A DNA stretch of 46,942 bases, taken from NCBI GenBank assembly GCA_024256285.1, contig JACGUG010000005.1, positions 1 to 46,942 of the forward strand, read 5' to 3'. The stretch comes from an archaeon (GTDB taxonomy: Archaea; Thermoproteota; Nitrososphaeria; Nitrososphaerales; JACAEJ01). Made by a program: the position numbers and the translations under genes. Of the stretch, positions 28,374 to 38,160 are shown piece by piece (within the stretch, counting starts at the first letter, position 1; each line of letters begins with the position of its first letter). The notes beneath the pieces are model-generated. The model worked only from the letters and a program-made list of their open reading frames with translations, ran no database searches and was not told where the DNA came from.

Positions 28374-29932
28374 AGATGATCTTAGAAGATAACTCCTTCA
28401 TATTGCTGCAGTCGATACTCATACCAGCTGCCTTCTCTGTTGTTGCTTTGGTTGCTGGTAAGCGCCTTAAAGAGAAGACTGGCTGGATATCCTTCATAGT
28501 CTTGCTTTACTCCTCTATTCTGTTGGGCTATGTCCAATTGAAGTTATTCCTAGACCCTGCATTTGAAGCCCTTGAGGCATCTTATACATGGCTTCCTGAT
28601 ATAGGAACCTTTAGCCTTGGTAACTTCACTTTAAGGGCAGACGGTCTCAGTACACCCGTCGCTTTGATTATAACGATACTTTGTACAGTCATCTCCATAT
28701 ACTCCATCAAGTATATGGAGCATGAGCATGCCCTAGACAGATACTTTGCTCTTTACCTTCTCTACGCAGCAGGCATGATAGGGACAGTACTTGTGACGAA
28801 CCTAGCCGCCTTCTTCCTGTTCTTTGAGCTCATGCTGATACCGTCTTGGGCCTTGATAGGCGTGTGGGGTACTGGACTAAAGGAGAGGGTAGCCTTCAAG
28901 TACTTCATGTTCACAGAGGCTGGTGCTCTCTCACTACTCGCTGGTATAGTAGCCACAGGCTTCATAGCCAACACATTCAACATATTTGAAATATCTCAAG
29001 GCATGGAGGGTATCGCTCTAGGTACTCAACTTGCCATTGTTATAGCGATTTTATTGGGCTTATTCGTCAAGATGGCGATCTTCCCACTTCATACATGGCT
29101 TCCAGATGCTCACGCTGAAGCCCCGACGCCCATAAGTGCACTTCTTTCCCCAGCTATGATAGGGATAGGCGGATATGCAGTGATAAGGATCGTCTACACA
29201 GGCTTTCCAGCAGTCATTACTGCACAGACACCACAATTCATGCTCATACTATCCTTTCTGGCTTTGATAACTATGGTGTATGGAGGTTACATGGCTCTTG
29301 CACAAGACGATATCAAGAGACTCCTCGCATACTCAAGCATAAGCCAGATGGGCTACATGCTGTTCGGCATAGCATCGGTCTCAACTATAGGTGTCCTTGG
29401 TGCAGTCCTACTCTACGTGAGCCATGGTTTAGCTAAAGCTGTGCTCTTCATGGTTTCGGGGGTTTTAATACATGAGTTTAAGACGAGAAGCATAAAAGAG
29501 CTTGGTGGTCTTGGTCCAAAGATGCCCTATACAGCAGTTGCCACGCTTATGGGTTTCCTTGGATTGATGGGCTTTCCATTCATCATAGGCTTCTGGGCGG
29601 AGTTATACATATTCACAGGCTCCATGTATACCGCTCTTCAAGGTTTTAGCTACCTTATCGGGCCGAATACAATTCGCATCCTTATAACATCTTTAGCAAT
29701 AATGGGCTCTATACTAACCGCCGGCTATGGCTTATGGACTGTGAGGCGAGTCTTTTATGGTCAACCTACTGAAAAAACGATGGATGCAAAGGAAGGATCG
29801 GTAATTATGCTTGCCCCGATAATGATCCTCGCTATTCTTGCTCTAATTCTCGGCATATACCCTGGGCTAGTCGCTACAGGTGCATCAAGGTACATCTCAG
29901 AACTTCTAAGTAGCTTAATTCCAATATTATAG
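28367..29932 (+). CDS. nuoM: Complex I antiporter-like subunit M
   Basis: 521 aa; FFELMLIPSWALIGVWG, FPLHTWLPDAHAEAPTPISALLSPAMIGIGGYAVIR. Confidence 0.94.
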   Translation: MVKMILEDNSFILLQSILIPAAFSVVALVAGKRLKEKTGWISFIVLLYSSILLGYVQLKLFLDPAFEALEASYTWLPDIGTFSLGNFTLRADGLSTPVALIITILCTVISIYSIKYMEHEHALDRYFALYLLYAAGMIGTVLVTNLAAFFLFFELMLIPSWALIGVWGTGLKERVAFKYFMFTEAGALSLLAGIVATGFIANTFNIFEISQGMEGIALGTQLAIVIAILLGLFVKMAIFPLHTWLPDAHAEAPTPISALLSPAMIGIGGYAVIRIVYTGFPAVITAQTPQFMLILSFLALITMVYGGYMALAQDDIKRLLAYSSISQMGYMLFGIASVSTIGVLGAVLLYVSHGLAKAVLFMVSGVLIHEFKTRSIKELGGLGPKMPYTAVATLMGFLGLMGFPFIIGFWAELYIFTGSMYTALQGFSYLIGPNTIRILITSLAIMGSILTAGYGLWTVRRVFYGQPTEKTMDAKEGSVIMLAPIMILAILALILGIYPGLVATGASRYISELLSSLIPIL

Positions 29933-29945
29933 TAGTTCATATGAT

Positions 29946-30803
29946 CTAAAATTGGTATGAAATCATAAGATCAGCAAGATCGAGTAAGTGCTTCTTTGCC
30001 TTCGTATCACTCAACAGATTTAACTTCTGCTTCGCTTTCATTGCATAAAGCTCAGCCATCTTTTTTAGGTAAGATAGTTTGTCCTGACCTTTCTGCTCTA
30101 TCTCCAAGGCACTTGATACCTTATCTTCCTTGTCCCAATCGAGGGCATCGTCTTGTATCTGGTAAGCTATACCCAATAAATAACCGTAGCTGGAAAGAGC
30201 CTCTATCTCATCCTCTGTCCCTCCACCTATAATCCCGCCTATCTTTGCCGATGCCTCAAAAAGTGAAGCAGTCTTTTGGGAGATCAAGTTTATGTATTCG
30301 TCCCAACCCAAGCGATAGATTTTAGGGTCGATCTTCAATTCGCCGAATTCACCATCACACATACGGAGAGCTACCGATGACAGTTCTTTTCCAACCCTCT
30401 TATCCTTGTACCTCAGAGCTATATCAAGTATTATCCCAAAGACGAAGTCAGCAGTCAAAATGGATGCACCTAAACCGTATCTAATATGGAAGGCGGGTCT
30501 TTCACGTCTTAAAAACTCTTGATCTAAGATGTCATCATGAATTAGAGACTCTGTTTGCAAGAGCTCTATAGCAATCGCTACCGATAAAGGCTCAACATCA
30601 CTTCTGCCTATGCTCTCCGCTGAAAGTAGGAGGATGATGGGTCTTATCCTTTTGCCTCCCTCTAAAGCGTATCGTAAAGGTTTATAGAAATGAGATCCCT
30701 TATAACGCTCTAACTCTAATTTTATCGCCTTCTCTATCTGAGAGCGATAATCCTTCATCTTCTCCATAAGAGTACTAAATGTTAACGAACTTTCATCTTT
30801 CAC
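29946..30803 (-). CDS. Polyprenyl diphosphate synthase (paralog 1)
   Basis: 285 aa; GGKRIRPIILLL, TESLIHDDILD (FARM), YQIQDDALD (SARM). Confidence 0.93.
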   Translation of the reverse strand: MKDESSLTFSTLMEKMKDYRSQIEKAIKLELERYKGSHFYKPLRYALEGGKRIRPIILLLSAESIGRSDVEPLSVAIAIELLQTESLIHDDILDQEFLRRERPAFHIRYGLGASILTADFVFGIILDIALRYKDKRVGKELSSVALRMCDGEFGELKIDPKIYRLGWDEYINLISQKTASLFEASAKIGGIIGGGTEDEIEALSSYGYLLGIAYQIQDDALDWDKEDKVSSALEIEQKGQDKLSYLKKMAELYAMKAKQKLNLLSDTKAKKHLLDLADLMISYQF

Positions 30804-30898
30804 AGAAAGGCAACCCCATGGTGCGTAGGTTTAAGATTGTAGTATATTTACATTTTTGTAATCTGAATGTAGTCCAAGATTCACGTGATCTTCAAAGA

Positions 30899-32395
30899 TC
30901 ACTCTATTTGAGCTACTACCATCATAAAGACAGGGCCTCTCAAGTCTATTCTTTTGTTCTTGCTTGTGATAAATCTCAACACATCTTCTCTCACTCTGAT
31001 GTTGAGCTCCCCAGCAGTGCTCGTCATCGCCCTTTTCATAACAAATCCTTTCTTACCCGACTTTACGGCTTCCTCTATATCAGTAGCCGCGACTGCAGCT
31101 AAAGAATCGATATACCTTATTCCAGTCTGTACCCCCCTCTCTCTCGCTGCCTTTATCAACTCTCTCTTTGAGAGGGTTTCATCTTTTCTAGGGATCCCAA
31201 GAATATTGCCATCATAGGCCAAGACTTCGTTAAAGGCTGCCCTCCCTAAGAGTCTCTTTCCTTTCTCATTCTGGACTAGCTTTACTGTTACCTTCTTCCC
31301 AAGCATCTTTCCATCGTATACAGTATACTCACAAGGGCTGGGCATATCCCCATATCTTTCACAGCCTTCTATTATCGCACGTTGCATCCTCTTCCCCTCT
31401 TCTGTTCGAGGGACTTTATCTATAGTTACTGAAGAGGCGATCTCTCGATCAGAAAGTTCTAACTGAACGTAGAACTGAGGATAGACCAATTTACGCACAT
31501 CTGAAAAGCCGTAGATGACCATAGCCAACCTCTCGGCTCCCAGACCTAAGTTCAAGACTGGGTACATCACCCTATACCTTTTAAGGACCTTATTACTATA
31601 CATTCCAAAGTCTGCAACTTCGACCCAGTCTTTTCGATCCTTCACCCTCACAAAGACTTCAGTTTCGCTATTCTTCTCATAATAGCTGGCGCTCCTCCTC
31701 TTCTTCACATACTTTACCTCCTCTATTCCAAAAGGCTTAAACAGTCCTTTAATGACCTGCTCCACATACTCTATATCTACTTGTCTATCCATAACGACGC
31801 TTGAAGCTGAATGGTAGCACCTAAGATGAGTTGCATCTAAAGCTTGCTCCCTTCGGAAGCAGAGGTCCACAGAAAAGAGCTTGATTGGGAGAGGCTCTTT
31901 ATCCTGAAACTCTTTTAAAGTTAAAAACCATCCCGATGTCATATGACTCCTAAGGGTCAGATTTGTAGCAATAGGTCCCTTATGCTTTAACTCGGGGAAG
32001 GTGCTCAAAACCATCAAGGCTTTATCTTCATTTATCGAGAGAGTCTCGGCGAGTTTGGTGATCAACTCATCACTATCGAATAGGCCTTTTTTGTAATTGT
32101 GAAAGACTTTTTGTAATACGGTCTTCTTCTTTGGTTCGAGGGCAACCCCCATCTTTTTGAGAAGGTCTAGCTTGTCTTGGTCGATTCCTACGTCGGGTCT
32201 AGGCAGCGTTGCGAGGTAAAAACATCTATCTAGTATAGTTGGAGCTTCCCTACCCCATTGCTTATAGATATCCCCCTCTTCGATGAAAATAGGATTGTAG
32301 ACCTCTCTGAAGCCTAGATCGATGTAAGCATGCCTAAGCTTCTCAATAACGTCTGAAAGTAGATGTTTTCTAACTCCTTTCGATTCTATAGGCAA
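30899..32395 (-). CDS. sepS: O-phosphoserine--tRNA(Cys) ligase (SepRS)
   Basis: 498 aa class II aaRS: YNPIFIEEGDIYKQWGREAPTILDRCFYLATLPRPDVGI, TNLTLRSHMTSGWFLTL, DLCFRREQALDATHLRCYHSASSVVMD, VLNLGLGAERLAMVIYGFSDVRKLVYPQF. Confidence 0.95.
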   Translation of the reverse strand: MPIESKGVRKHLLSDVIEKLRHAYIDLGFREVYNPIFIEEGDIYKQWGREAPTILDRCFYLATLPRPDVGIDQDKLDLLKKMGVALEPKKKTVLQKVFHNYKKGLFDSDELITKLAETLSINEDKALMVLSTFPELKHKGPIATNLTLRSHMTSGWFLTLKEFQDKEPLPIKLFSVDLCFRREQALDATHLRCYHSASSVVMDRQVDIEYVEQVIKGLFKPFGIEEVKYVKKRRSASYYEKNSETEVFVRVKDRKDWVEVADFGMYSNKVLKRYRVMYPVLNLGLGAERLAMVIYGFSDVRKLVYPQFYVQLELSDREIASSVTIDKVPRTEEGKRMQRAIIEGCERYGDMPSPCEYTVYDGKMLGKKVTVKLVQNEKGKRLLGRAAFNEVLAYDGNILGIPRKDETLSKRELIKAARERGVQTGIRYIDSLAAVAATDIEEAVKSGKKGFVMKRAMTSTAGELNIRVREDVLRFITSKNKRIDLRGPVFMMVVAQIE

Positions 32396-32574
32396 TACTC
32401 TCCCTTCCTAAATGGTCGACTTAACTTATCCATCTTTCAGGGTAATAAAGTTAAAGAAGATGGGAAAGGATGGATTTGTGATCATCTCCATTTAATTGCA
32501 TAGGTATTGTGCCACATAAAGTTTATAGCGCTGTTGTCTCACGTCGAAATCTGCTAAGTAAAATTTTAATGAAA

Positions 32575-32664
32575 GCCGGGGTGGCCGAGCGGTTAGGCGG
32601 CAGGCTGCAGACGGTTCTATGTGTAGAGACCTGCTCTACGCAGGTTCGAATCCTGCCCCCGGCT
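32575..32664 (+). tRNA. tRNA-Cys(GCA) with an 18-nt intron at 37/38 (about 32611-32628)
   Basis: GCCGGGG/CCCCGGC acceptor, anticodon stem GCAGG/CCTGC, loop CTGCAG|A, T arm GCAGG-TTCGAAT-CCTGC, discriminator U73; central helix CTGC/GTAG of a bulge-helix-bulge. Confidence 0.93.
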
Positions 32665-32694
32665 CACAAAAATTGATTAAGTCTAATTTTCGAT

Positions 32695-34254
32695 TCATTT
32701 AGCGATGACTTCTTGCTTTCTCTTGATGTAAAAGTCGTCCTTGATCTTCCTTCCAGTTCTCTTCTCCCATTCCTCGATAGGAACTCCAAACTCTCTCTGG
32801 ATTTTATCTCTATACCATTCAGGAATGACGTTGAAAGCACAGAATGGGATTATCCTACCGTCGGGGACTAGATAATGTATACCACACCTCATCACTCTCT
32901 CGATATCGTAGTTGTACTTGTCCTGAAAATGCATCATGCCTATGAAAAGTGCTTCATGGTGAAAATTGCCCAACTCTTTGTAATTATGCTTCAAAAGAGC
33001 ATTGAATATTATCTTTGAAAGGTTCAGTCCTTTGGGTTGCTTCTCCTTATCCACGAACTTCCTGAGCTTGGATAGCACCTTGATAGCTACCCAGTATCTA
33101 TTCTTACCCTTCTTTATCTCTTCTGATTTTTCTGTCAAATATTCAAAAAGTCCATCTATATCGACGAATCTGGTTATGGGGATCAACTTATCATCTTCTC
33201 TGAAGACATAAGTGGCTGCTCCACACGTAAAGTGAACAGAAAGCTCGTAGTGCACCCTCCCTGTCAGGGCCTCCACAAATTCGCTTACAGGACCTGTGCA
33301 GGGTACTGGGTAAAAGTCATCCTTTGCTATCTCTCCATCGGTCTGCTCCTCTATCCTCTTTATCACATCCGGGATAGTTATCCTATATTTATCCCGCTCA
33401 GCCCTAGTGAGTCTGCCAGTGAGAGATACGGGCTGAAAGTTTACTCCCCGAACTACGTCTATATTCTCTGCTGCAAACTTGACTATCCCCCCAACTTCAT
33501 GGTCGTTCACACCTTTGATAACGGTTGGTACGAAGACTATCCCAACCCCTGCACTTCTGCAGTTTTCTAAACTTCTGCAGTTTTCTAATATAGCGGGTAT
33601 CTCCCAGTGGTTCTTAGGGTTGGTCTCTGGAGTTAAACCGTCGAAGCTAAGGTAGATCGTGTTTGTACCTGCCTCCCTGACCCTTCTGGCCAATGTAGGA
33701 TTGGTTGCAAGCCTTATCCCATCCGTATTGAGTTGAACATGATCTATGCCCTCCCCCTTTACGATCTTTATGATCTCTATGATATCGTCCCTAAGACATG
33801 GTTCGCCTCCTGTCAATTGCACAGCATTGCCAGGGACTGGCTTCTGATTCCTTAGATTTCTTGCCATCTCTCTGATCTGATCTAAACTAGGTTCATAGAT
33901 GTAGCCCGCTCTTTTTGCATAGAAAAAGCAGTACCAGCAGGCCAGATCACACCTATTCGTAACAACGATATTTGCTAAAGTCGTGTGGGTTAAATGATCT
34001 TTGCATAAGCCACAATCAGAAGGACAATTTACAACTTCTTTTTGAATGTTGGGATTGTCGATCCCCCTCCCCTTCATACTATGTCCGCTAGCCCTTTGAT
34101 ACATTTCGTAAGATCCCCAGTACAACTCCTCTACTTTACCATGATCTGGACAGCTCTTTTCTATCCAAACCTTGCCGTCTCTCTCAAATACTGTGGCTGG
34201 GAGAACCTTGTTGCACTCGGGGCAGATGCTTTTGGTCTCTCTTATGATGTTCAT
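32695..34254 (-). CDS. tes: Radical SAM protein, tetraether lipid synthase (Tes / MJ0619-like)
   Basis: 519 aa; CPECNKVLPATVFERDGKVWIEKSCPDHG, CPSDCGLCKDHLTHTTLANIVVTNRCDLACWYCFFYAKRAGYIYEPS, QLTGGEPCLRDD, CGIHYLVPDGRIIPFCAFNVIPEWYRDKIQREFG. Confidence 0.9.
   Translation of the reverse strand: MNIIRETKSICPECNKVLPATVFERDGKVWIEKSCPDHGKVEELYWGSYEMYQRASGHSMKGRGIDNPNIQKEVVNCPSDCGLCKDHLTHTTLANIVVTNRCDLACWYCFFYAKRAGYIYEPSLDQIREMARNLRNQKPVPGNAVQLTGGEPCLRDDIIEIIKIVKGEGIDHVQLNTDGIRLATNPTLARRVREAGTNTIYLSFDGLTPETNPKNHWEIPAILENCRSLENCRSAGVGIVFVPTVIKGVNDHEVGGIVKFAAENIDVVRGVNFQPVSLTGRLTRAERDKYRITIPDVIKRIEEQTDGEIAKDDFYPVPCTGPVSEFVEALTGRVHYELSVHFTCGAATYVFREDDKLIPITRFVDIDGLFEYLTEKSEEIKKGKNRYWVAIKVLSKLRKFVDKEKQPKGLNLSKIIFNALLKHNYKELGNFHHEALFIGMMHFQDKYNYDIERVMRCGIHYLVPDGRIIPFCAFNVIPEWYRDKIQREFGVPIEEWEKRTGRKIKDDFYIKRKQEVIAK
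33553..33588 (-). repeat. 18-bp in-frame tandem duplication within tes (LENCRS-LENCRS)
   Basis: acttctgcagttttctaa occurs at 33553 and again at 33571. Confidence 0.92.
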
Positions 34255-34349
34255 GTTCTCATCTCTTAAGAATGTCGGATGTAAATAGGGTCTTCCAGCC
34301 CTTTTAAATGATTTGCTGAAAATTCGAACGTCTATGAGATAAAATTATA

Positions 34350-34760
34350 TCAATCTTGGCTGCCGAAGATGACCTCATATTCCTTCAAGAAGCTATCATG
34401 AGAGTCCGAAGCATGAATAGCGTTCTCTGTTATGCTTGTACCAAAGTCGCCACGAATCGTACCTGGCGGGGCATACTTTGGGTTCGTAGGACCTATTATC
34501 TTTCTTGTCACTACACGTACATCTTCACCTTCGATTACCGCTGCGACTACTGGACCAGATGCAATAAACGGAACCAGATTCTTGAAGAAAGGCTTGTTCA
34601 TATGCACAGAATAGAAATTCTTTGCATCTTCTTCAGACAATCTCACCATCTTTAACTTAACGATCTTGAATCCCACATTCTCAAATCTCGATAAAATGAC
34701 TCCTATCAAACCCTTTCTGATAGCATCGGGCTTGATAAGAATTAAAGTTCGATCCTTCAT
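34350..34760 (-). CDS. ndk: Nucleoside diphosphate kinase
   Basis: DRTLILIKPDAIRKGLIGVILSRFE, IRGDFGTSITENAIHASDSHDSFLKE. Confidence 0.97.
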   Translation of the reverse strand: MKDRTLILIKPDAIRKGLIGVILSRFENVGFKIVKLKMVRLSEEDAKNFYSVHMNKPFFKNLVPFIASGPVVAAVIEGEDVRVVTRKIIGPTNPKYAPPGTIRGDFGTSITENAIHASDSHDSFLKEYEVIFGSQD

Positions 34761-34948
34761 TACTCCTTTCCTTTCTTATAATGTGCAGTCCACTTTAACT
34801 TACGTGGATCTCGCTTTAGCCTTATTGCATTCTTTCTGCATTTTGATGAGCAGTACCAATGTATCGCCCCATCCTTCTTCACCAACATCGTACCCCTCCC
34901 TAGCGGTACGTCCCTACCACAGAAGTTGCACTTTTTCGAAGTGAGCAT
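34760..34948 (-). CDS. rpl24e: Ribosomal protein L24e
   Basis: KCNFCGRDVPLGRGTMLVKKDGAIHWYCSSKCRKNAIRLKRDPRKLKWT. Confidence 0.96.
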   Translation of the reverse strand: MLTSKKCNFCGRDVPLGRGTMLVKKDGAIHWYCSSKCRKNAIRLKRDPRKLKWTAHYKKGKE

Positions 34949-34958
34949 TCGTCGACAC

Positions 34959-35186
34959 CTATTTTATCTTTCGAGCTTCCCTTTCAGTTTCTCGAAGCAT
35001 CAGTATATCCCCCAACCTTATAGGGCCCTTTACATTTCTAGTTAATATCCTCCCCTTGTCTCTCCCTTCCATCACCCTTACTCTGACTTGTGTGATCTCG
35101 CCCGCCACACCTGTCCTCCCTACTATCTGCAAAACTTCTGCCGGGGTAAGCTGTTCTTCAGACCCTGGTTGACTCATAGAACGCAC
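34959..35186 (-). CDS. rps28e: Ribosomal protein S28e
   Basis: [59 protein letters not shown]. Confidence 0.96.
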   Translation of the reverse strand: MRSMSQPGSEEQLTPAEVLQIVGRTGVAGEITQVRVRVMEGRDKGRILTRNVKGPIRLGDILMLRETEREARKIK

Positions 35187-35465
35187 CTCTATAACTCGTG
35201 CAAGGGAATCATGTAGATATAAGCTTTCACATAAAAAATTGAATCGATCGGCTTTTCAATCATCCATCAAGGTAGTTTTAAGGTCTTATAAGATGCAGAA
35301 AAGTGAAGAGGCAGAAGTGGGGAATTCAAAGTTCCAAGTCGAGAGTCATGGCGTTACTGCTTTGATTAATTTCGATCGCCCTTTTGTTTAAAGGGTAATG
35401 GGAGGACACACTATTCTTGAGGAGAAGAAGACACAGGTATTTGAACATTCACTCAACTTTTTTAA

Positions 35466-35481
35466 GAAAAAGTATATATAT
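35466..35481 (+). promoter_or_regulatory. Candidate TATA box of glnA
   Basis: gaaaaagTATATATA about 30 bp upstream of the TTG start of glnA. Confidence 0.5.
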
Positions 35482-35510
35482 GTATATCATTTATCTCCTG
35501 GCGTGGAAAT

Positions 35511-36833
35511 TTGGACAGAGAAAATATGCTTTCTGATATAAAGAAAAAAAATGTGAAATTTGTAGATCTACAGTTCTTAGACATAATGGGGCAACTCAAG
35601 ACGTGTGCGATAACTGCGGAAAGGCTCCCTAAAGTATTAGAGGACGGGTTATGGTTCGACGGCTCTTCTATAGAGGGTTTTGTAAGGATCTTCGAGAGCG
35701 ATATGTTCTTAATGCCGGATATAGAAACTTATGCGATACTCCCATGGACGGATGGGAAGATTGCAAGAATTATGTGTGATGTCTACCTTAGTGAAGGTAA
35801 GCCATTTGAGGGAGACCCAAGATTCATTCTCAAAAAGATGCTTAGAAAGGCTTCAGAGATGGGTTTCAAGTATAAGGTAGGACCAGAACTTGAGTTCTTC
35901 ATATTCAAAAATAACAATGGAAACCAAAAGCCTGAGCCTCACGATATAGCGGGCTACTTCGACTTCTCCACCAGAGACCTTGCTGCAGACCTTAGGCGTG
36001 AAGTCGTCTCCGACCTAGAAGCCATGGGAATAAAGATTGAAATGAGCCATCATGAGGTTGCACCAGGACAGCATGAGATAGATTTTGAATACGATGAGGC
36101 ATTGACTGTAGCAGATCGGGTTATGACTTACAAAGCGGCCGTAAAAACAGTAGCCATGAAGTACAGTCTGTATGCGAGTTTTATGCCTAAACCAGTTTTC
36201 GGGATAAACGGCTCTGGCATGCACGTACATCAAAGCCTTTGGAAAGACGATAAGAACGAATTTTACGACCCCAAAGGAATAGGAAATTTATCTGAAATCG
36301 CAAAGCAATTCGTTGCGGGGCAACTGGCACATGTAAGAGGTATGTCGGCAGTACTCGCACCAACCGTAAACTCATACAAAAGGCTTGTGCCAGGCTATGA
36401 AGCACCCGTCTACATCTGTTGGGGCAGAATTAATCGGTCGGCCCTCATCAGAGTCCCAAATACACGGGAAGGAAAAGAAGCATCGACAAGGGTCGAACTA
36501 AGGTGCCCTGATCCTTCATGTAACCCTTACCTAGCCTTTTCAGTCATGCTCGCAAGCGGCCTTGATGGTATAAAGAATAAAATGATACCTCCTGAACCTG
36601 TCGAAGAAGATGTATACCATTTTGATGACAAAAGGCTTGCGGAGTTATACATAGAGACCATGCCAGGATCACTTGAGGAAGCTTCATCTGAAATGGCAAA
36701 AGACAAGATAGTACAAGAAGTCCTTGGCAAGCATGTCTACGAAAAGCTTGTTGAAGCGCAAAAAAGACAGTGGGATGAATATAGAATACAAGTGACTGAA
36801 TGGGAACTAAAAAAATACTTCAGCATCCTCTAA
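35511..36833 (+). CDS. glnA: Glutamine synthetase type I
   Basis: 440 aa; GLWFDGSSIEGFVRI, HHEVAPGQHEIDFEYDEALTVAD, FGINGSGMHVHQSL, NRSALIRVPNTREG. Confidence 0.97.
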   Translation: MDRENMLSDIKKKNVKFVDLQFLDIMGQLKTCAITAERLPKVLEDGLWFDGSSIEGFVRIFESDMFLMPDIETYAILPWTDGKIARIMCDVYLSEGKPFEGDPRFILKKMLRKASEMGFKYKVGPELEFFIFKNNNGNQKPEPHDIAGYFDFSTRDLAADLRREVVSDLEAMGIKIEMSHHEVAPGQHEIDFEYDEALTVADRVMTYKAAVKTVAMKYSLYASFMPKPVFGINGSGMHVHQSLWKDDKNEFYDPKGIGNLSEIAKQFVAGQLAHVRGMSAVLAPTVNSYKRLVPGYEAPVYICWGRINRSALIRVPNTREGKEASTRVELRCPDPSCNPYLAFSVMLASGLDGIKNKMIPPEPVEEDVYHFDDKRLAELYIETMPGSLEEASSEMAKDKIVQEVLGKHVYEKLVEAQKRQWDEYRIQVTEWELKKYFSIL

Positions 36834-37124
36834 TAGCTTCGATTTTATTTTATATTTAAGCTGGTCAAAAGTAGACGTAAAAAACGGAATATTAGAAGCA
36901 GCCCTCTTGGAGGAGAGTATGTGAAGCAACCTTGAAGTATAAAGATTTATGTCGAACCAGAGCAAACAGATTCACCTACAGTCATGATCAAAACATTAAA
37001 GCGAGCATCAAAAATTTTTTATATCAACCACACGAATTTTTCAAGATTTTTTCACCTACTCGATGCGTGGTGATCAAAATATTCTATTCTAAACTAAACT
37101 AAACTAAGATTCCAAAACTAAGGG

Positions 37125-38150
37125 TCATCTCTGAGGCTCGATGATGACCTTTAGGGATTCTCCAGCCTCTGCAACCAGCTTAAAGCCTAGGCCAATTTCC
37201 CCCAAGCCCAACCTATGGGTGATCGTATCATGGACGTCCACATGGCGCTCTCTGATCAGCTTTTCAGATTCCTCAAGGTCCTTAGGCGCTGCGCCGTATG
37301 AAGTTGTTATCGTTATTTCGTTACGCCAGAAATCTGTAACAGGGATTGGAACGTGAAAACTGGGATCTGGCACTGCAAAGAACAGGATGGTGCCTCCTCT
37401 ATCCACACACTGAAGAGCCTGCTTGCTCGCAGATATAGCCCCAGTGCAGACTACTACTCTATCCACAAGCCTACCTTCATTTAATTGGCGCAACCTTTTA
37501 GGCAGGTCTTCCTCAGCATGTAACACAGCGTCTGCCCCAAATTTTTTCGCAGCCTTCAAGCGGTATTCGTTTATATCTGTCGCGATTATCCGTTCCGCCC
37601 CAAGGAAGCGAGCAAGTTGGATGTGAAGTAGTCCAGAAACACCGCTCCCAAGGATGAGCACGCTTTCCCCTTTTTGTACTCGCGCCAACCTTTGACCTCG
37701 CACCACGCATCCTAACGGCTCGATAAAGGTGCCATCTTCAAAAGGCAGATCATCAGGCAAAAGGTAGACTCCATGTTCTACGTTTATTCTTGGCACGCGA
37801 ATGTACTCCGCAAAACCACCTGGATCATAGTTAGTTTTGTGCAAAGTCTCACAGGCTGTATGGTGGCCATTTAAGCAGTAACGGCATTTATTACAGGGGA
37901 CGTGATGAGAAACAAAGACTCTGTCACCAACTTTATACCGTCTAAACTCATCCTTGACTTCGACGATCTCGCCGGTGGCCTCGTGACCAAGCACCCGGGG
38001 AGCTTTTGGGATGCGATACCATTCGAGTACATCACTGCCACATATCCCGCTTGCCATCACCTTTACCAACAACTCGCCAGGACCGATCTTTGGTCGAGGC
38101 ATCTCTTCTAGGCGCACATCGTTATTGTTGTAATACACTGCTACACGCAT
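37125..38150 (-). CDS. Zinc-dependent medium-chain alcohol/polyol dehydrogenase
   Basis: 341 aa; ASGICGSDVLEWYR, LGHEATGEIVEV, GDRVFVSHHVPCNKCRYCLNGHHTACE, VLILGSGVSGLLHIQLAR. Confidence 0.93.
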   Translation of the reverse strand: MRVAVYYNNNDVRLEEMPRPKIGPGELLVKVMASGICGSDVLEWYRIPKAPRVLGHEATGEIVEVKDEFRRYKVGDRVFVSHHVPCNKCRYCLNGHHTACETLHKTNYDPGGFAEYIRVPRINVEHGVYLLPDDLPFEDGTFIEPLGCVVRGQRLARVQKGESVLILGSGVSGLLHIQLARFLGAERIIATDINEYRLKAAKKFGADAVLHAEEDLPKRLRQLNEGRLVDRVVVCTGAISASKQALQCVDRGGTILFFAVPDPSFHVPIPVTDFWRNEITITTSYGAAPKDLEESEKLIRERHVDVHDTITHRLGLGEIGLGFKLVAEAGESLKVIIEPQR

Positions 38151-38160
38151 TTATTCTACA

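Noticed and set aside
37080-37110. Short tandem repeat ctaaactaaactaaact in the glnA/dehydrogenase gap
   Set aside because: Only 3-4 copies of a 5-mer in AT-rich intergenic DNA; not a CRISPR or meaningful repeat array.
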